Shown one piece after another: positions 25,501 through 39,600 of a DNA stretch of 64,000 bases. The notes under the pieces were generated by a model. The model did no database searches and had not been told where the DNA came from. It saw only the letters and a list, made by a program, of their open reading frames with translations. The DNA is from Galaxea fascicularis (Eukaryota > Cnidaria > Anthozoa > Scleractinia > Euphylliidae). The stretch is taken from assembly GCA_948470475.1 (NCBI GenBank), contig OX419345.1, forward strand, positions 22,384,500-22,448,499, in the 5' to 3' direction. Within the stretch, counting starts at the first letter, position 1. Every line of letters begins with the position of its first letter. Position numbers and translations under genes: made by a program.

Positions 25501-28500
25501 CACCTTCAAAACAGGTGTCTGAGAGACCATTACACCAGCACTTGGTACAGCCATTAGGATTGGTGACATCAAGATTGAAATGTCCTGCTAAACATCTATC
25601 ACAGCGCTCTCCATTCACTCCAGGCTGAAATTCACAAGTTGAAATAAGGTTTTAAAATAAAACGAAGCTGTTCTTACCTGAGAAACTTCATTGCTCTTAT
25701 ATAGGTAGACTGCCTTTCCTTGGAACAATGGGTAAGATTATGATGGCTGTATCTCACATCTTCAATTCCAATGACTGCATCATTGGGCACCAACATTAAC
25801 TCCATTCCCTTGCATCTTACACTACCTCACACCTAAGCAGTATTGTGGCACATACAGTAGTCCCGGTATTGTGGTATATTGGTCTGTATTTATTGTAGTA
25901 TGCCACATTACAGTATGGGTGGGGTGAACGGTAGTTATGGTTCCCAAGTACTGATACACTACAGTAAATCCAGTCATTAATATTATCATACCACTGCATT
26001 TCAATAATTAGGCTATTTTAAAGTTAATTATTAAATGGCATGAGAACAACAGATGGTAAAAATACCCCTTGCCATTCCATGTGACAAAAGGCATCCTAAG
26101 ACCTATGAGATTTCCAATTGTCACTTAGGATACTTTTCCACTATCCTGTTCATTATTACATACAGTGCATACAGTACCTATAATGTATGAACCACTGTCT
26201 TACCTTACAAAAGCACTGTCCATTATCCCCATCACAGACCCTCTCATCAACTCCTCTGGGATCACACAACTCGCACTTCTGACACAGAGGATAGTTGTAG
26301 TAACCTGTGGCACACTTATTGCACTGCCGGCCTGTGTGGGATGGTTTGCAGTTACACTGGCCTGTTTTCGAGTCACAAGCTATGTTACCACCAATCACAC
26401 CATTCCGTTCACACTCACAATTCTGACAGCCCAGGATTGGGTCGTGGCCATAGGTTCCTTGTAAACAGGAACCACAGTTGGGACCAACAGTGTTTGGTGG
26501 ACATTCACAGGCACCTGTGATCTCATTACAGAAAACACAGCTGCATTCTGAAGTTTAAAAATAAAATAATGGCTCATTAATTACATACAAAGTGAATAAT
26601 TGAAGCAATTATTATCATTTGAACTGTCAATGAAATGCTTTATGAGAGTAGCTTAGAAATGTAGAAAGTCCAAAACTGAACAGCAACTACTGCTAATGAT
26701 ATGACCTAATCTAGCAGAGAGGACATAAGAATAGATTAAATGAACTGCAATAAAACACCTAATCAATCCTAAGGAGTATAAGCTCAAGGCTACTTAACCA
26801 GTATGAAATCAAACATCCAAAGGCAAACTAAATTGCACATGCAACTGTCGTTAGTTTTATCCACTTACTTCTACAGTTAGGAAAACCATAATACCCTGTC
26901 CTACACCTGCTGCATGTTCTTCCAATGACATTTGGCCGACAGGAGCACTGCCCACCAAACTCTTCACAGTCATTGTTGTAAGATCCCCTGCGATTACAAT
27001 CACAGGCAAAGCTTCCATTGTTAAAACTTGTAGTAAGTGAAAATACGGAGTCTTTACAAAACTGTGGATCAGAGGGCTTGATAAAGAAATGATCTTTACT
27101 GCAGGAGTCAAGGAATTCTTGTGTCCGAGGGACTGGTGAATCTTCTTGAAGTTCACTAGAAAATGCGTCTTCAGGTACAAGGAGGACATAATCCTAGTTA
27201 CACAAAAAGACACAACAAGTTAGATTTACAGAGGACATATAATAATAAGTGGTTGGGTGTTGTTCCATAACAGTGTTATCCTTACAGTCAGGTGGTTTGG
27301 TTACAGTTTGTAAATAATTTACTGAATGGATAGCTTTTTTGACATACTACATATATATGTTGTGGTATGAAATTTACTTTGGTATAAAATTTCATACCAG
27401 TAGAAAATTTTTCAACCAGTTTGAAAAATGTCAACCAATATGATTTTTTTCAACCGACTGGGAATTTAACTTAATTGTTTATTTAGAGAACATTATTAGG
27501 ATAGGATAGGTTGGGACAGGATAGCATAGCATAGCATAGAATAGGAGAGGAGAGGAAAGCATAGGATAAGATAGGATAGGATAGGATAGGATAAGGACAG
27601 GATATGATAGGACAGGAGAGTAGAGGATAGCATAGGATAACATAGGATAGGGTAGATAAGATAAGATAGGATAGGTTAAGGATAGGATGAGCACAGGGTA
27701 TGATAGGATAGGATAAGATTGGAACAGGACAGGACAGGACAGGATAAAGATAAGGATAGGATAAGGATAAGGATAAGGATAAGGATAAGGATAAGGATAG
27801 GATAGGATAAGGATAGGATAGGATAAGGATAGGATGAGCACAGGGTATGATAGGATAGGATAAGATTGGAACAGGACAGGACAGGATAAGGGTAAAGATA
27901 AGGACAGGATAAGGACAGGATGAGGACAGGATAAGGATAGTGGGTAGGGGTAGGTGTTAGACACGGAGGGTAAGGATGTTGTTTTCTATGCATCTTATTC
28001 TGTTTCAGACCCTCAAAAAATCCATGCCCCTTTTTTAACTACACCCCCAAAAATAGAAAATCCCTTTTTAAGACAGTTAATAAAAAACAGTTTAAAAAAT
28101 TAACCAGTTTGAAAAACTTCATACTGGTAGGAAATAATTTCATACCAAGTTAAATTTCATACCACAACATATACATGAGACAGATTTTGCTTGGATCACC
28201 CACTGAGCCTGGAGTTATAAAAGCCTGGTGGCATATTAATGTAAATGCAGCAAACACTTTTCCATTAAACAGTCAACATCCCAACTATTGATGACCAGTA
28301 GTAAGCTGTACAGCTGCACACATCTTGCTGAATAAGATTGTTGTGGATGAGAAAAGTGATTCTATGTTTTAAAAAAAGTCATTAAAAAAGCCATGAGCAT
28401 GAACACAAAAGGTACATGACAACAGTCATTTCGAAGACTTACAATCCAGGTCGATGAGTTAACAGGAATATCAAATTCTAGATCAACAAAAGTACGCCCA

Positions 28501-31500
28501 ATGTTAAAAGAGGAAGCCGCACTTGAGTCTCTGACAACGGATCTGCAGCCTGACGTGTGGGGACAGTAATGGAATTTGACATTCCCATCCACAGCACGGT
28601 CACTGGTCACAGACACATCTGCATCGAATGAAGAATGCTTTGGCTGATAATACTGAACAATGACAGCATACTTTCCTGGTCGTAGTACAGACCCAGAAAG
28701 GGTGTGTTTTTTCTGTAAAAGGAAAAGCAACAGGATTTGGAATGAACCAAAAAAGACATGCAGATCATAACTACGATGGGAATCAAAGTCCATGTGAAGA
28801 CTGTAGGTTGAAAAGTTGTGCCAATGTTTTAAGAGGAAGAATTACAGTATAATTGCAGTTGACAAATATTAGTTCAGCTACACATGTGAACTACATCAAG
28901 GCTACCACTAATTCTCTAATGTACTGTAGGCAGTGATACACAAAACATGGGAAGGAATTGCAGATGTTGTGGTAGCCATGCAGGGATCTACCTTAACACA
29001 TCCAAGGAAAATCCCTAGCCACTTGCCTTAAATCACAGCAGGAGGATTCCCATGGTGGCAGTCATGGGTAAATAAAAGCAGTCTTTTCAAGGTTGACCTG
29101 TAAACATTTTTCTTTTCCAGCTTAGTTTTCTCCTGCATAGGTGCTGTTAAGCTGTGAAAGATGTGTTTCTATTCAGTAAGACTACCTAGTAACATGCACT
29201 TACTGGTCCTTGTAGATATTGAAGTTTGGTTGATGGGTCTTGCTTTGGTGGCTGCTGTTCACTGGGATCATCATCATCAGCCTCGATTTTAACAGCTCCT
29301 TTAGGAATTGGATAGGAGGTTGGAATACATACCCCACCTGTGGTGGTGCAAAGAATGTTAGGTGCAATGAAATCCAAAGTCCACATGTCCAGTGGAATAG
29401 CTGTTATGGAATCCTGAAAAACAAGTAAAGATCAGTCATCAGCAAGTTTGTTCACTGAATATTAAATACAACATTTTATCATAATTAACAAGAAAATGGA
29501 TTAATAATTTATGTACCACAGCAACAGGTGCAGATGATCGAGATAGCAAGGTAACCACCATTCTTTGTAACTGCTTGACATCAAAGACTTTAACAGCACC
29601 AGAAGGATCCACAGCTACCTGACGGCAGCCAAATCTGTAGTTACAGCTTTGAAGGTTGAAATCTCCTCTTTGTGTTCCTCTTGGGTATCTCAAGTAAACA
29701 GTCAATGGTGCCCTCCCATCTGAAGGTTTGTAATACTGAATTACAAGCACATATTTGCCATGCTTTGGGATGGAGAAGTCTGCTGTAACACGGTTCTGTA
29801 GATTGGGATAAAAAAGTATGTAGCATGTTCTTGGTTTTCATGTTACACAAGTAAAAATTAAACTTACTTCTCATTTAGTAAATGAAATTAAGAAACTGAT
29901 ATTTTGTAGAAAAGTAATCGATACACAACCTGTCAAAGTATCAGGGCTGTGCAATATCCTGTACTTAAGTTATTCAGCAAAATGTATCACACAAAAATTA
30001 ATTACAAATGGTATAGAGACGCCATGTTGGTGTCCCTCTCAGGGGTACAAATATAGCAGCTGGAAACCATTGTAAACACCTTTTTTTCAATTAAGTAGTG
30101 TAAATGCTTTAAAAAAAAAACACTATAGCACTCTTTTACATCACAATGCTTACCTTAACACATTTGACCTTTTTTGTACAGAATTTAAACAGTTTTCAAA
30201 GAATTCAAACATCATTTGAGTGGATTATAATATCCATGTACAGAATAGCCTGCAAAACCTGCCTGAGACCAAACTTTCTGTAAGGTGCGGTAGGGAAGTA
30301 TGGGGAGGAGCAGGGGTAGGTGAGTGGAACACTGAGATTTGCTATCCTGATTGATTGTTATCCAACATAACCCCAGCAATGCACTTCTTACCTGACTGCG
30401 ATCCAGTAAAGCCATGGCAGTAAAATCCAGCTGTTCCTGAACTGATTCATTTTTAAACAACTGTGTGTCTTGGCGACGGCCACGCCTGATTATGTATCCT
30501 GTCTCCAGCTCTGAAGTGAACAGTCCTGGCTTCCTTGTGCTCAGGTAAGAGAACTGGTTACATAAACTGTCAATACCATTCACTTGACAGGGTTTGGTGA
30601 CTTTCTCCTCCAGTTGGTAAGCCTCATAATATTCTTGGGGCAAAGCAACAACATAGTCCTATAACAAATATACAACACACTATCATGATTACATTACTTT
30701 ATCCCTTACCAAAAAATTAACTGTAAAAACGAATGCCAGCTGTTTATTAAACTGTTTAAAGTACAGTCGAACCTCGATTATCCGGACTTGTCGGGACCTC
30801 GGTAAATAGTCCGGATAATTGAGAGTCCGGATAATCGAAAATATGAATATTAATGAGATAGACATGTAAACTAAAGGTATACAGCAAAGAAAACATCATT
30901 TCAATTGTGAAATCTACACAGCCTGTATGTATATATCAGCTGAACGCATACGAATATTTCTTTGTCTCATTGCACTTGCGAATTTTGAAAAGCGCACAGG
31001 ATAATACGCTGTTTCAACAGTCTTTTGAAAGGATTATTAGGCTTTTTGCAACTTTGAGTTTTCAAGATCACAACTAATTAATATTCATGAAAAAATTGGG
31101 ACCAGAGAAAAAAGTCCAGATAATCGAGGTCCGGATAATCAAGGTTCGACTGTACACCTAACCCCAAATTCTTTTCACTGAAAAAGTCTTCCTGTTTTGC
31201 TTGGTAATATTCCTGTGACAGAAAACTTTTGATTTGGTTAAATCCTTGATGTTGCGCATGTTTACAGCCAATGGTTCACAGCCCCATTTAAGGGGATTTG
31301 GAGATAATGTAGTTGTGACGTCAGATCAAGAACAATGCTCAACCACTTTTCTGTACTTTCCTTCTATCAAAGACTCTCTTTATGAAAATTCATTTGATTA
31401 AGAGAACTCACCAAAATATGACAATTTTTCAGTGAAAAACAAAATTTGGGGTTTGGTGCACTTGACAGGACTACCCCTTCAACTTCCACCTTCCACTTTA

Positions 31501-34500
31501 ATGAGGATTATTCTGAAAATTTAACACTACATCTTAAAAGAAACCTTAATTTCAAGAAAGGTGGAACTCATCCAAAGTCTGTACAAACCCTGGTTGCCTC
31601 ACTTTTAAAGGTAAATGAGTGACAACACTCACCAAAAGAATACTTGCAGGAGGCAGTAATAACATCAGGTCCCACTTTCCTTTAGTTAGCATGAACTGGG
31701 TGGCCTGGTCTGCTTCTCCCACAGTCTGATGTGCTGGGCCAGCCTGTGTGACTGGAAATGTCACTTTACTGCTCTGTTTGCTCCCTACTCCTCCCTTGGG
31801 CATAAACATAACCTCTCCTGTCACTGGAGAACTCCCATTCAGCATATAGTGGAACACAATGTGGTAACGAGCTGCCTTTGGGATATCCATTGTGACTTTA
31901 AGTGCTCTCTGTTGAACAAAACAATTTTATCCAGTCTACTTACATTGTCTCTCTTTGATTAAACATGATAAATTATAAGTAATCAAAGATCAGGAAGTGT
32001 ATTCAAAATTCAAGTTGGGCGTAAGATAAATAGTTGATGTATAAAATTTCTAACTATAGAGGCTTCATAGCTGCTTTGGGAGGAGAAGTCTGGAAGTTTA
32101 TTACTATGGTAATAATATTATCACACCAGTTTTAGTTGCCTCGTGCAATATATTTTAGAAAAGACACTTAAGGTATCATGGTAGGTGGATTGACAGTGTT
32201 TGGAAATCGCGCCCTTACGTTGACGCTTTGAAAGAAAACCTCATCAACCCATACATTTTCTGAAAGCTTAATAGTTATACAATACAATTATATCTTTGAA
32301 ATTTTCTTAAAAGTCAGTGTTGCAGTGATATTAAAAGAAATGCCCAGAAACACGGCTTCACTTAAATTGGTTCGTTTCCGCACGTGAATTATCGGATCGG
32401 CGCGATTAATATCGGAAATGTTTTCTCACACATCACCCTCAAAAACCGTGTCTGCGATTTTCCAGATGCAGTTTGGTTTTTTTTTTACAACCTCCTAAAG
32501 TTTGATATTGTCCATGCGGACGTTCCTTTGTAGAAAAGAGGCCATAACTCGGAAACGGAAGCGAAATTAAACAAAGCCCGACACGGTTTTTCGAACAAAG
32601 TATCCTTGAACATGGCTGCCGATTTTCAGCTAATTCCGTCGGAAGACGCGCGTAAACGAACTAAAAATGTTCACCCTTATATGCAGTTTTATGTTATCGA
32701 GAAAAAGACGAAAAACGTTTTATGAGATTTCTGTGATTAGGTGTTAAAAATCCCAGCATGTAAGAAGATTAAATGACGCATTGACAGATGTCGGAACGGG
32801 TCAGTTTACAACAACAATGGCTTATGACAACTTGAATTAAACAGATGTCTTCAATTCTGGCACGAAAACCAGCGAGTTCGTTCTCTAGCAATATTTTCGT
32901 GCGACTAGCACTTGTTGCAGGTTGCTCTACGGCTTTATTGGCGGGACTAGTGTCCTGCAATAACCACCCTTACCAAACCAAAAGTATGGGAATGATATGG
33001 GAAAGTTTGGGCCATATCTGACCCATATATGGGAATGGCATGGGAAGGTTAGATGATGATATGGAACTGGTATGGGGCCATATTTTGCCAAATTTTAAGG
33101 TATGGGAAGTATATGGGAAGAAAACCTGACGCTACCCATTATATGGGAGAACTATGGGAATAAGTTTCCCATACCTGCCCCATAACAATGAGACATTTTC
33201 TTCATATTCTTTATCTATGGGAATTATATGGGATATCCACATGTACTGTTCCATAGATTACCCATACCAGCTGACAGAGGTTAAATATGCCTCATAGATT
33301 TTCCACCGTAGTAATTCTATGGGAACTGTATGGGATAAGCACTCTTTGTAACTGAACTCTTGGAGTTCCTGTTGCCCATAGATTTTCCATACAATAGCTC
33401 TATGGGAAATATATGGGTATAAAATATCTTTTCTTACCCCTGATGACAATAAGAAATGAAACAAGATGCCCACACACTGTCAAGACTTGACAGGATAATT
33501 TTATTGCCACAAAAAATCTCCACCTTGTATGAATTCCTTTAGAGCAAACCCAAGAAGCATTCTGAAAACATCCAGTCTTGTACGGTGTCGCATGCTGTAT
33601 GATTCGCAGAGCACGAGACTCACCGAAGAGAACATTTCTGGCCCAACTTCTTGGGAAACAAACATACTAATTAAACTTTATGTATTTTGAGTAAAACTTA
33701 ACATAAGGTATCTCAAGTTAACAAGAACGGTTTGAACAGCAATACTCAATCTGGTATATTTAGTGACTTTGATAGATGAGTACAATCCATAGGTACAAAT
33801 TTCTTTCTGAGCAAGAAATAAACATACCGTAAATGGCTGGGATGGAATTTTTTTTTCAATCAGCATCTGCTGTTATGACGAAAAATTTTATCCATTTTCT
33901 GTCCTACATTGTATGCTATGTTTACTGTTGCATGAAAAAATTCAACAACAAAGCTTAGACCAGATTGTATTTATTCCTTAATGGTACAGGTGAAACTGGA
34001 AATATATATACCATATTCCCTGAATTAATAGCTGTCCCACAAATGATGAACTTTTTAAAATAATTTCTCTTTTAACACTTTAAAATTTGCCTCAAATAAT
34101 CCCCTCCCTTTAACAATTGTCCCCTTTTAGAGCAGTTAAAACTGTCTAAATAATGGCCACAATGTGGCTTGCCTATTATTTGCCTATTATCGTTCATATG
34201 TGTTACGCATATGTACGAAATCTAACATGTCCAGTTCGTCTTCGCTCAATCTTGGGTTATCTTTGTCTTCCAATTCAATACCTGAATCATCCATGTCTGG
34301 CATTTGTTCGTTGCTGCAGAAGACGTGTTTGTGGTCTCGGCTTAAAGTACTCTTAAAGTACTCTTAAAGTTCTTCATCAGTGGTGTAACGAAGTTCACAT
34401 GGCCGTTCGCAAAACATTTCTTGAACACCCGATTCACATTTGTTAAAGCCATTACAAGCAACAGTTGGCAATTGGTTTACTTTTTGGAGGTTTCGTTTTC

Positions 34501-36484
34501 GTCTCCTTGCAGCGGGAAATTTATATGGATTAGAATGACGCATGTATTCTCGATCACGGCCTCTTCGTTTTCGTATAAGCTCCGTCTCGTCCGCCATTTG
34601 CAATTTCGTTCCCAGAGTCAGAAGCGCGTGGAGTGCGCGTGCGTAGTCCATTTCGGCACCAGGCCTTAACCTTGTCACGTGATATTTTTATACCAATAGC
34701 GTGAATGCTTCAAATCAGCGCGTCCTTTTGAAATTTTCTCATTCTAGCGAGCGATTCCAGCGTGGAATTCATCGATTTCAGCAAGTCTTTTTCGAAAATA
34801 CATTCCAGAGTGAGTTTTCTGTTTTATTTGATGTTGCTATTTCATTGAAATACGACTGATGGCTAAACGAAACTCAAGGAAAAGAAGCGTCCCAGCACGT
34901 CTTAGAGAAGGTAAGCTTGAGTGATTCATAGGATAGCATGACACATCACGTTTGCACATGTAACTTGTATTGAGATTTTTTCAGAAATTTTGAGTCTTTC
35001 TTCACAATAGAATGAAATCTTTAATCTACTGAAAGGCCTAGGACTGAGGTACTACACTGTATCTATCACCTGTAAGCTTTGTTTCCTAAAAGGGCAAGCT
35101 TAGTCAACTCTAAATGCCGCAAAGACTAACTTAAAGTTTAAATACTCCATCTGATACACTTGAACTCTCCACTGATAATTTCCACACAAGTTTCCTCTGT
35201 GAAATCACCTGGAATATATATATATATCGATGAATATCTAACGTGGCATTCCCACATAAATAAGCTGTATAAAAAGATCGCTTCAGCAATTGGAGCCTAA
35301 GTGAGTTTAGCCATTTGTGCCTCACTCAGCCATCTTGCACAGCTTATAAGCTTACAACTCACTTGTTCAATCTCTCTTTGATTTCTGCAGCCTAGTCTGG
35401 AGTAACTGTGGCAAAACAATATCAAGCAAGCTACAAAACCGTGCTGCACGAGTAATAACTTCATCGAGCTATGAGTATGACGTTGATGTTGATTCCTTGT
35501 CTTACCAAATCAGCTTACATGCAATTTCAATGTCAAATCTAGAAAGCCCTAATGGTTTTCAAGTCTTTAAACAGTCTGGTTCCTGAATATCTCACGTCTA
35601 AATTTTTAACACAAAATGAATCAAACTGTTAACTGAAGGACTCGGTTAACTTGTTGTTCCTTTTCCAAGAATTAACTATATGAAAAATAGTTTTAGCTAC
35701 AGCAGCACAACTCTTTGGAACAGCTTACCCTGTAATATTTAAGAGAGTCTGGTTTAATAAATCAATTTGAACGCTTACTCTATCATAACTTTCAAACACA
35801 CAGCTTTTATGGGAATCAGGTGTATAAGTAACATATTGTTAGTTAGTATAGTATTACGATTAGGATTTTAGGTTTTTAGAATCTTGGACATCGACCTTAT
35901 TGGAATTTAATGTAACTGATGATTTTTACTGTGTATAAAATAAGTCTTAATAATTTGTTTAAGTAAAAACTAGAAACCATGCAATAGCCTTACATGTAAA
36001 ATGGTCATTGCAACTTTTGAGGGTGAGGGAATTTGTCAAGTAACAAGAAGTTTTGACTGTTAATATCGTTGATTGTTAAAGAAATTCAGTGGTCATCTCT
36101 GTACAGCAATTAAAGATTGTGTGAAGAATAACAACTGTCTGGATCACTTATTGATAACAATGTACTATATGAGGCTTTCTGCACTTGACAGATGGTACAA
36201 AATTTATTAAAATAGGGGTTAGAGCCTTTCAGCCAATTTACCTGCATAAGTGAAGTGTCTTATAGGGGTCAGGCTGTGTGTGAATTATGGGTACAGCTGT
36301 ACTTGTTTCACTGAAGTTGTATCCCATAGATTTCCCATATGTTGTGGAGTAAATCCTGGATCATGTATGGTATTGGTATGGCCAGGACTTGAAATCAACA
36401 GTACCCATAGCAGTCCCATAGAGGAGAATCGATGATCATATGGGATTGGTATGGGACTGGTGCATATCACTCCCTGGATGTATG

Positions 36485-36520
<36 letters not shown>

Positions 36521-36594
36521 TGATCCCATAGAGACAAGTCAGTCAACATATGGGATTGGTATGGGACTATCCCACATCATCCCCATACCAGATC

Positions 36595-36630
<36 letters not shown>

Positions 36631-39600
36631 CAATCCCATAGCAAAAGACAATACAATGGTGCTGAATGAAGACAGTCACTATTTATGGGTTTGATATGGG
36701 AGGCAATAACCCATATCAAAGTAATATAACACCCACACATGGACCATAGGTTATCCCATACCATTTCCATATTTGGACCATGTATGTCCCATATCACCAG
36801 CTATGGTAAGGGCATTCGTCTTGGCTGTAGCTCGACCCACGGTCACTCAGAGCCAAAGATCTTGCTTGTTCCACACAAAATTCCTTGATTCCAGATTTTC
36901 GCTTCTTCGGCTTCTTCGAAGACGCAAACGGACAAGACGTTTTCTTGCGTTTTTGTCTGGACATTAAGAACTTCAAAAGTTAAGCTTGCCAAGAACGAAA
37001 GCCAACTAGCGATAAAAACAACCGGATCAAGAACAGTTCGCATGCACATCTCTTTCGTTCAAATGAACCATCACACCGCATTCGCATTACAGGTGACAAT
37101 CGACGGTAAATTTTAATTAGAGATGACAGGAACTTGTCAATGCACCATCAGGGGTTAATGAGATTCAAAAATAATTTTTCTCTTTATCTTAAAAAGTAAA
37201 AAAGCTTTTTTTCCCATTCTTTTTTCAAAATATACATCTCAGTCTTCTCAATTTGAACAGCAAAAAAAATGTTTTTCTATTTTTCGTCAAAATCCACCTA
37301 CCATGATACCTTAAGGTCTGTATTGATTCCACACTGGTTTTAGTTTCCTTTTGAACTCATTTATGTCTTTGCGCAGTGAATGAGTTGTTGTAAGAAGGGA
37401 CAAATGGCATTAGCAGGAACACTCAATATTATTTACTACCACTAAGACACATACAATGTAAGCCTCATTTAATTTAGAAATTATTGAAAGATCAAGGCTG
37501 GTGAGCTACAAGACTGTGTGGTACTGAAGGAGTCATTCCACACAACTTTGTACATAACACTCTTAGTGATGCCATCAGTGAGATTAGTTGCAACTAGCAT
37601 ATGCTTTACAACACCGTAACTTAAACAAGGATATGTGAATTGCACTTGACATGCTCTCAGAGACTATTCTCGGTTTTCACATGACGTCATCAAAATTAAA
37701 AAATAAGGAATTATCTATCCTTTTGAGATTTTAGTTTAGCTAGTAATTAGAACAGCTGAAGACTTGTCTTTTCAAAAATTTTCAGTTTGAGTGGTTTTTT
37801 TGTCTTGTGATAAAGCAAGGTTGAATTTCTAAGCTTTTGCGTGACACGACATTAAACTGGCGGCCGAGAATGGTGTCACATAGGTTAAAAAAAGTGACTT
37901 AGCTGCTGAGATTTCGCAAAATGAACAGTCCTTGAATGAGAATAAGTACTCATGTAGATGTTTATGAACCCTCAGAGGACGACTATGGGCTTTTTATAGC
38001 AAAACCCGATGACATATGTCTTTGTTAGCTTCCGGCCGCCATATTTGTGCCCCTCAGAGGGTCACAAACATGGTGTCTCCATATAAAAGCCTTAAAATTT
38101 AAGTAGAACATTTCTTTGAATATCTCCGGCACGAAACATCACACAGACCTGAATCTTTGCGCAACTGCTTGAATATTCATCTTCTTTTGTCTCTTTGATT
38201 CTTGACTTTATTTGTTAAATGGTTTTGATGACGGTGTGACAGTGAAAACCGGCAATAAGCTGACAAGACCATAGACTGAGCTAGCAAAAGTCAGGGGAAC
38301 TTTTGCAACAATGAGCAGCGTAATAATTTATTTATTGTTTTACTATTCAATGATGCTAAAAAAACACATTTGACTGAATTTAACACAACTGGAGAAGGTG
38401 TCATTTTTCACCCCAACACATGAAATTAACTTCATCACAGGATATCAACAGCCAGATTTAATATTAAGATCACAATGGCAATTTCAACAGTGCTACAATG
38501 TGTTGAATAATAATTTCGTAAATATCTTGCAAGAGCATGTCTATTCCTCCAAAACTTACCTGAAGATCAGACATAGTGGCATATCCTCGCCAGGAGTATC
38601 CAGGAAATACACTCTCGTCAAAGCCAAATCTGGCTGGACTGCCGTCACTTGAGAATGGTTCATCAGGTGACAGCACATCAGAGCCTTGTTTGGTTGGAGC
38701 TGTAGTTCCATCCTCCAACTCAGCCTTAATATGCAGTAATGTTGGGTAGTAATGCAAAGGTATAGGTCTGGGACAGGTAAAAATATTAACACTGTGTAAA
38801 AATACCAAAGCAAGTTGCAAGATTGCACATTTTGTAGAAGATCTCTGGAGGTCTCACATATAGAAACAATACTGTGAAAAGTTGAATATGATGAATTCCA
38901 AACTCATACCTGCTGCAATCTCTGCCAGTAACATTAGCCCGACACTTGCACTGGCCTGATAAAGTGTCGCACAACTGATTAAAGGCACCACCCACATCAC
39001 AGCCACACCCTAATAAATGCAACAACATGCTTGGAGAAAACTGCTGCTCGTGCTCTAAGTTAACTACATGTACATGTATGTAAAAACCAAGACAGACTAT
39101 TTTCAACAGGACTACCATAGCAGTGTTAGGATGTATCAGTTGCATTTTTTTTTTTTAACATTATAACATTTGGTCTTTAAACATTGTGACCTAACCTGTT
39201 CTTACCTCCATGAATATAATAGAGATGGCCACTTGAAAATGCTGGCTTCACTTAGACTGAAGGATGGGAGATTTTCTTTCATTTTGGACTAGCAGCCTTT
39301 TTATGATTTCCAATTTAATATTCACTATGTAAATCCATCAAATTTACCTGTACATCCAAAGACCTTCCTCCCTGCCAGACCATAAAATCCTGGTTTGCAT
39401 AAGGTACACCTTCTACCAGTAACATACAGCTTACAAGTACACTGTCCAGTGACCTTGTCACATGACCTGATTCCACCAATCACACCATCCAAGTTACAGT
39501 CACAGTTGTCACAGCCCAAAGGATTGCTACCCTGAAGATTGTAGTAGCCACCTTTACACTCTGTGCATGCCAGACCCTGGACATTATCTTTGCAGTCACA

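Larger units (their letters stand above)
32966..36813. mobile_element. Nested 3.8 kb element with TATGGGA subterminal arrays
   Basis: Bounded by CCCTTACCA and TGGTAAGGG. The first 450 bp and last 500 bp are dense in ATATGGGA/TCCCATAT units, in both orientations. The middle holds divergent short genes and a LINE fragment. It interrupts the reading frames of the outer TTAA element. Confidence 0.65.
32172..37310. mobile_element. 5.1 kb TTAA-flanked transposon with nested elements
   Basis: TTAA at 32168-32171 and 37311-37314 flanks perfect inverted ends GGTATCATGGTAGGTGGATT. TTAA duplications are typical of piggyBac and Kolobok superfamilies. The outer element carries minus-strand reading frames near both ends (MSRQKRKKTSCPFASSKKPK from 36964, and SPANKAVEQPATSASRTKIL near 32950) that look like one gene split by the insertion at 32966-36813. 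It makes up most of laminin intron 14. Confidence 0.75.

Noticed and set aside
27479..27993. Long minus-strand open frames of P, S, L and Y repeats
   Set aside because: They are translations of the pentanucleotide satellite and have no coding signal.
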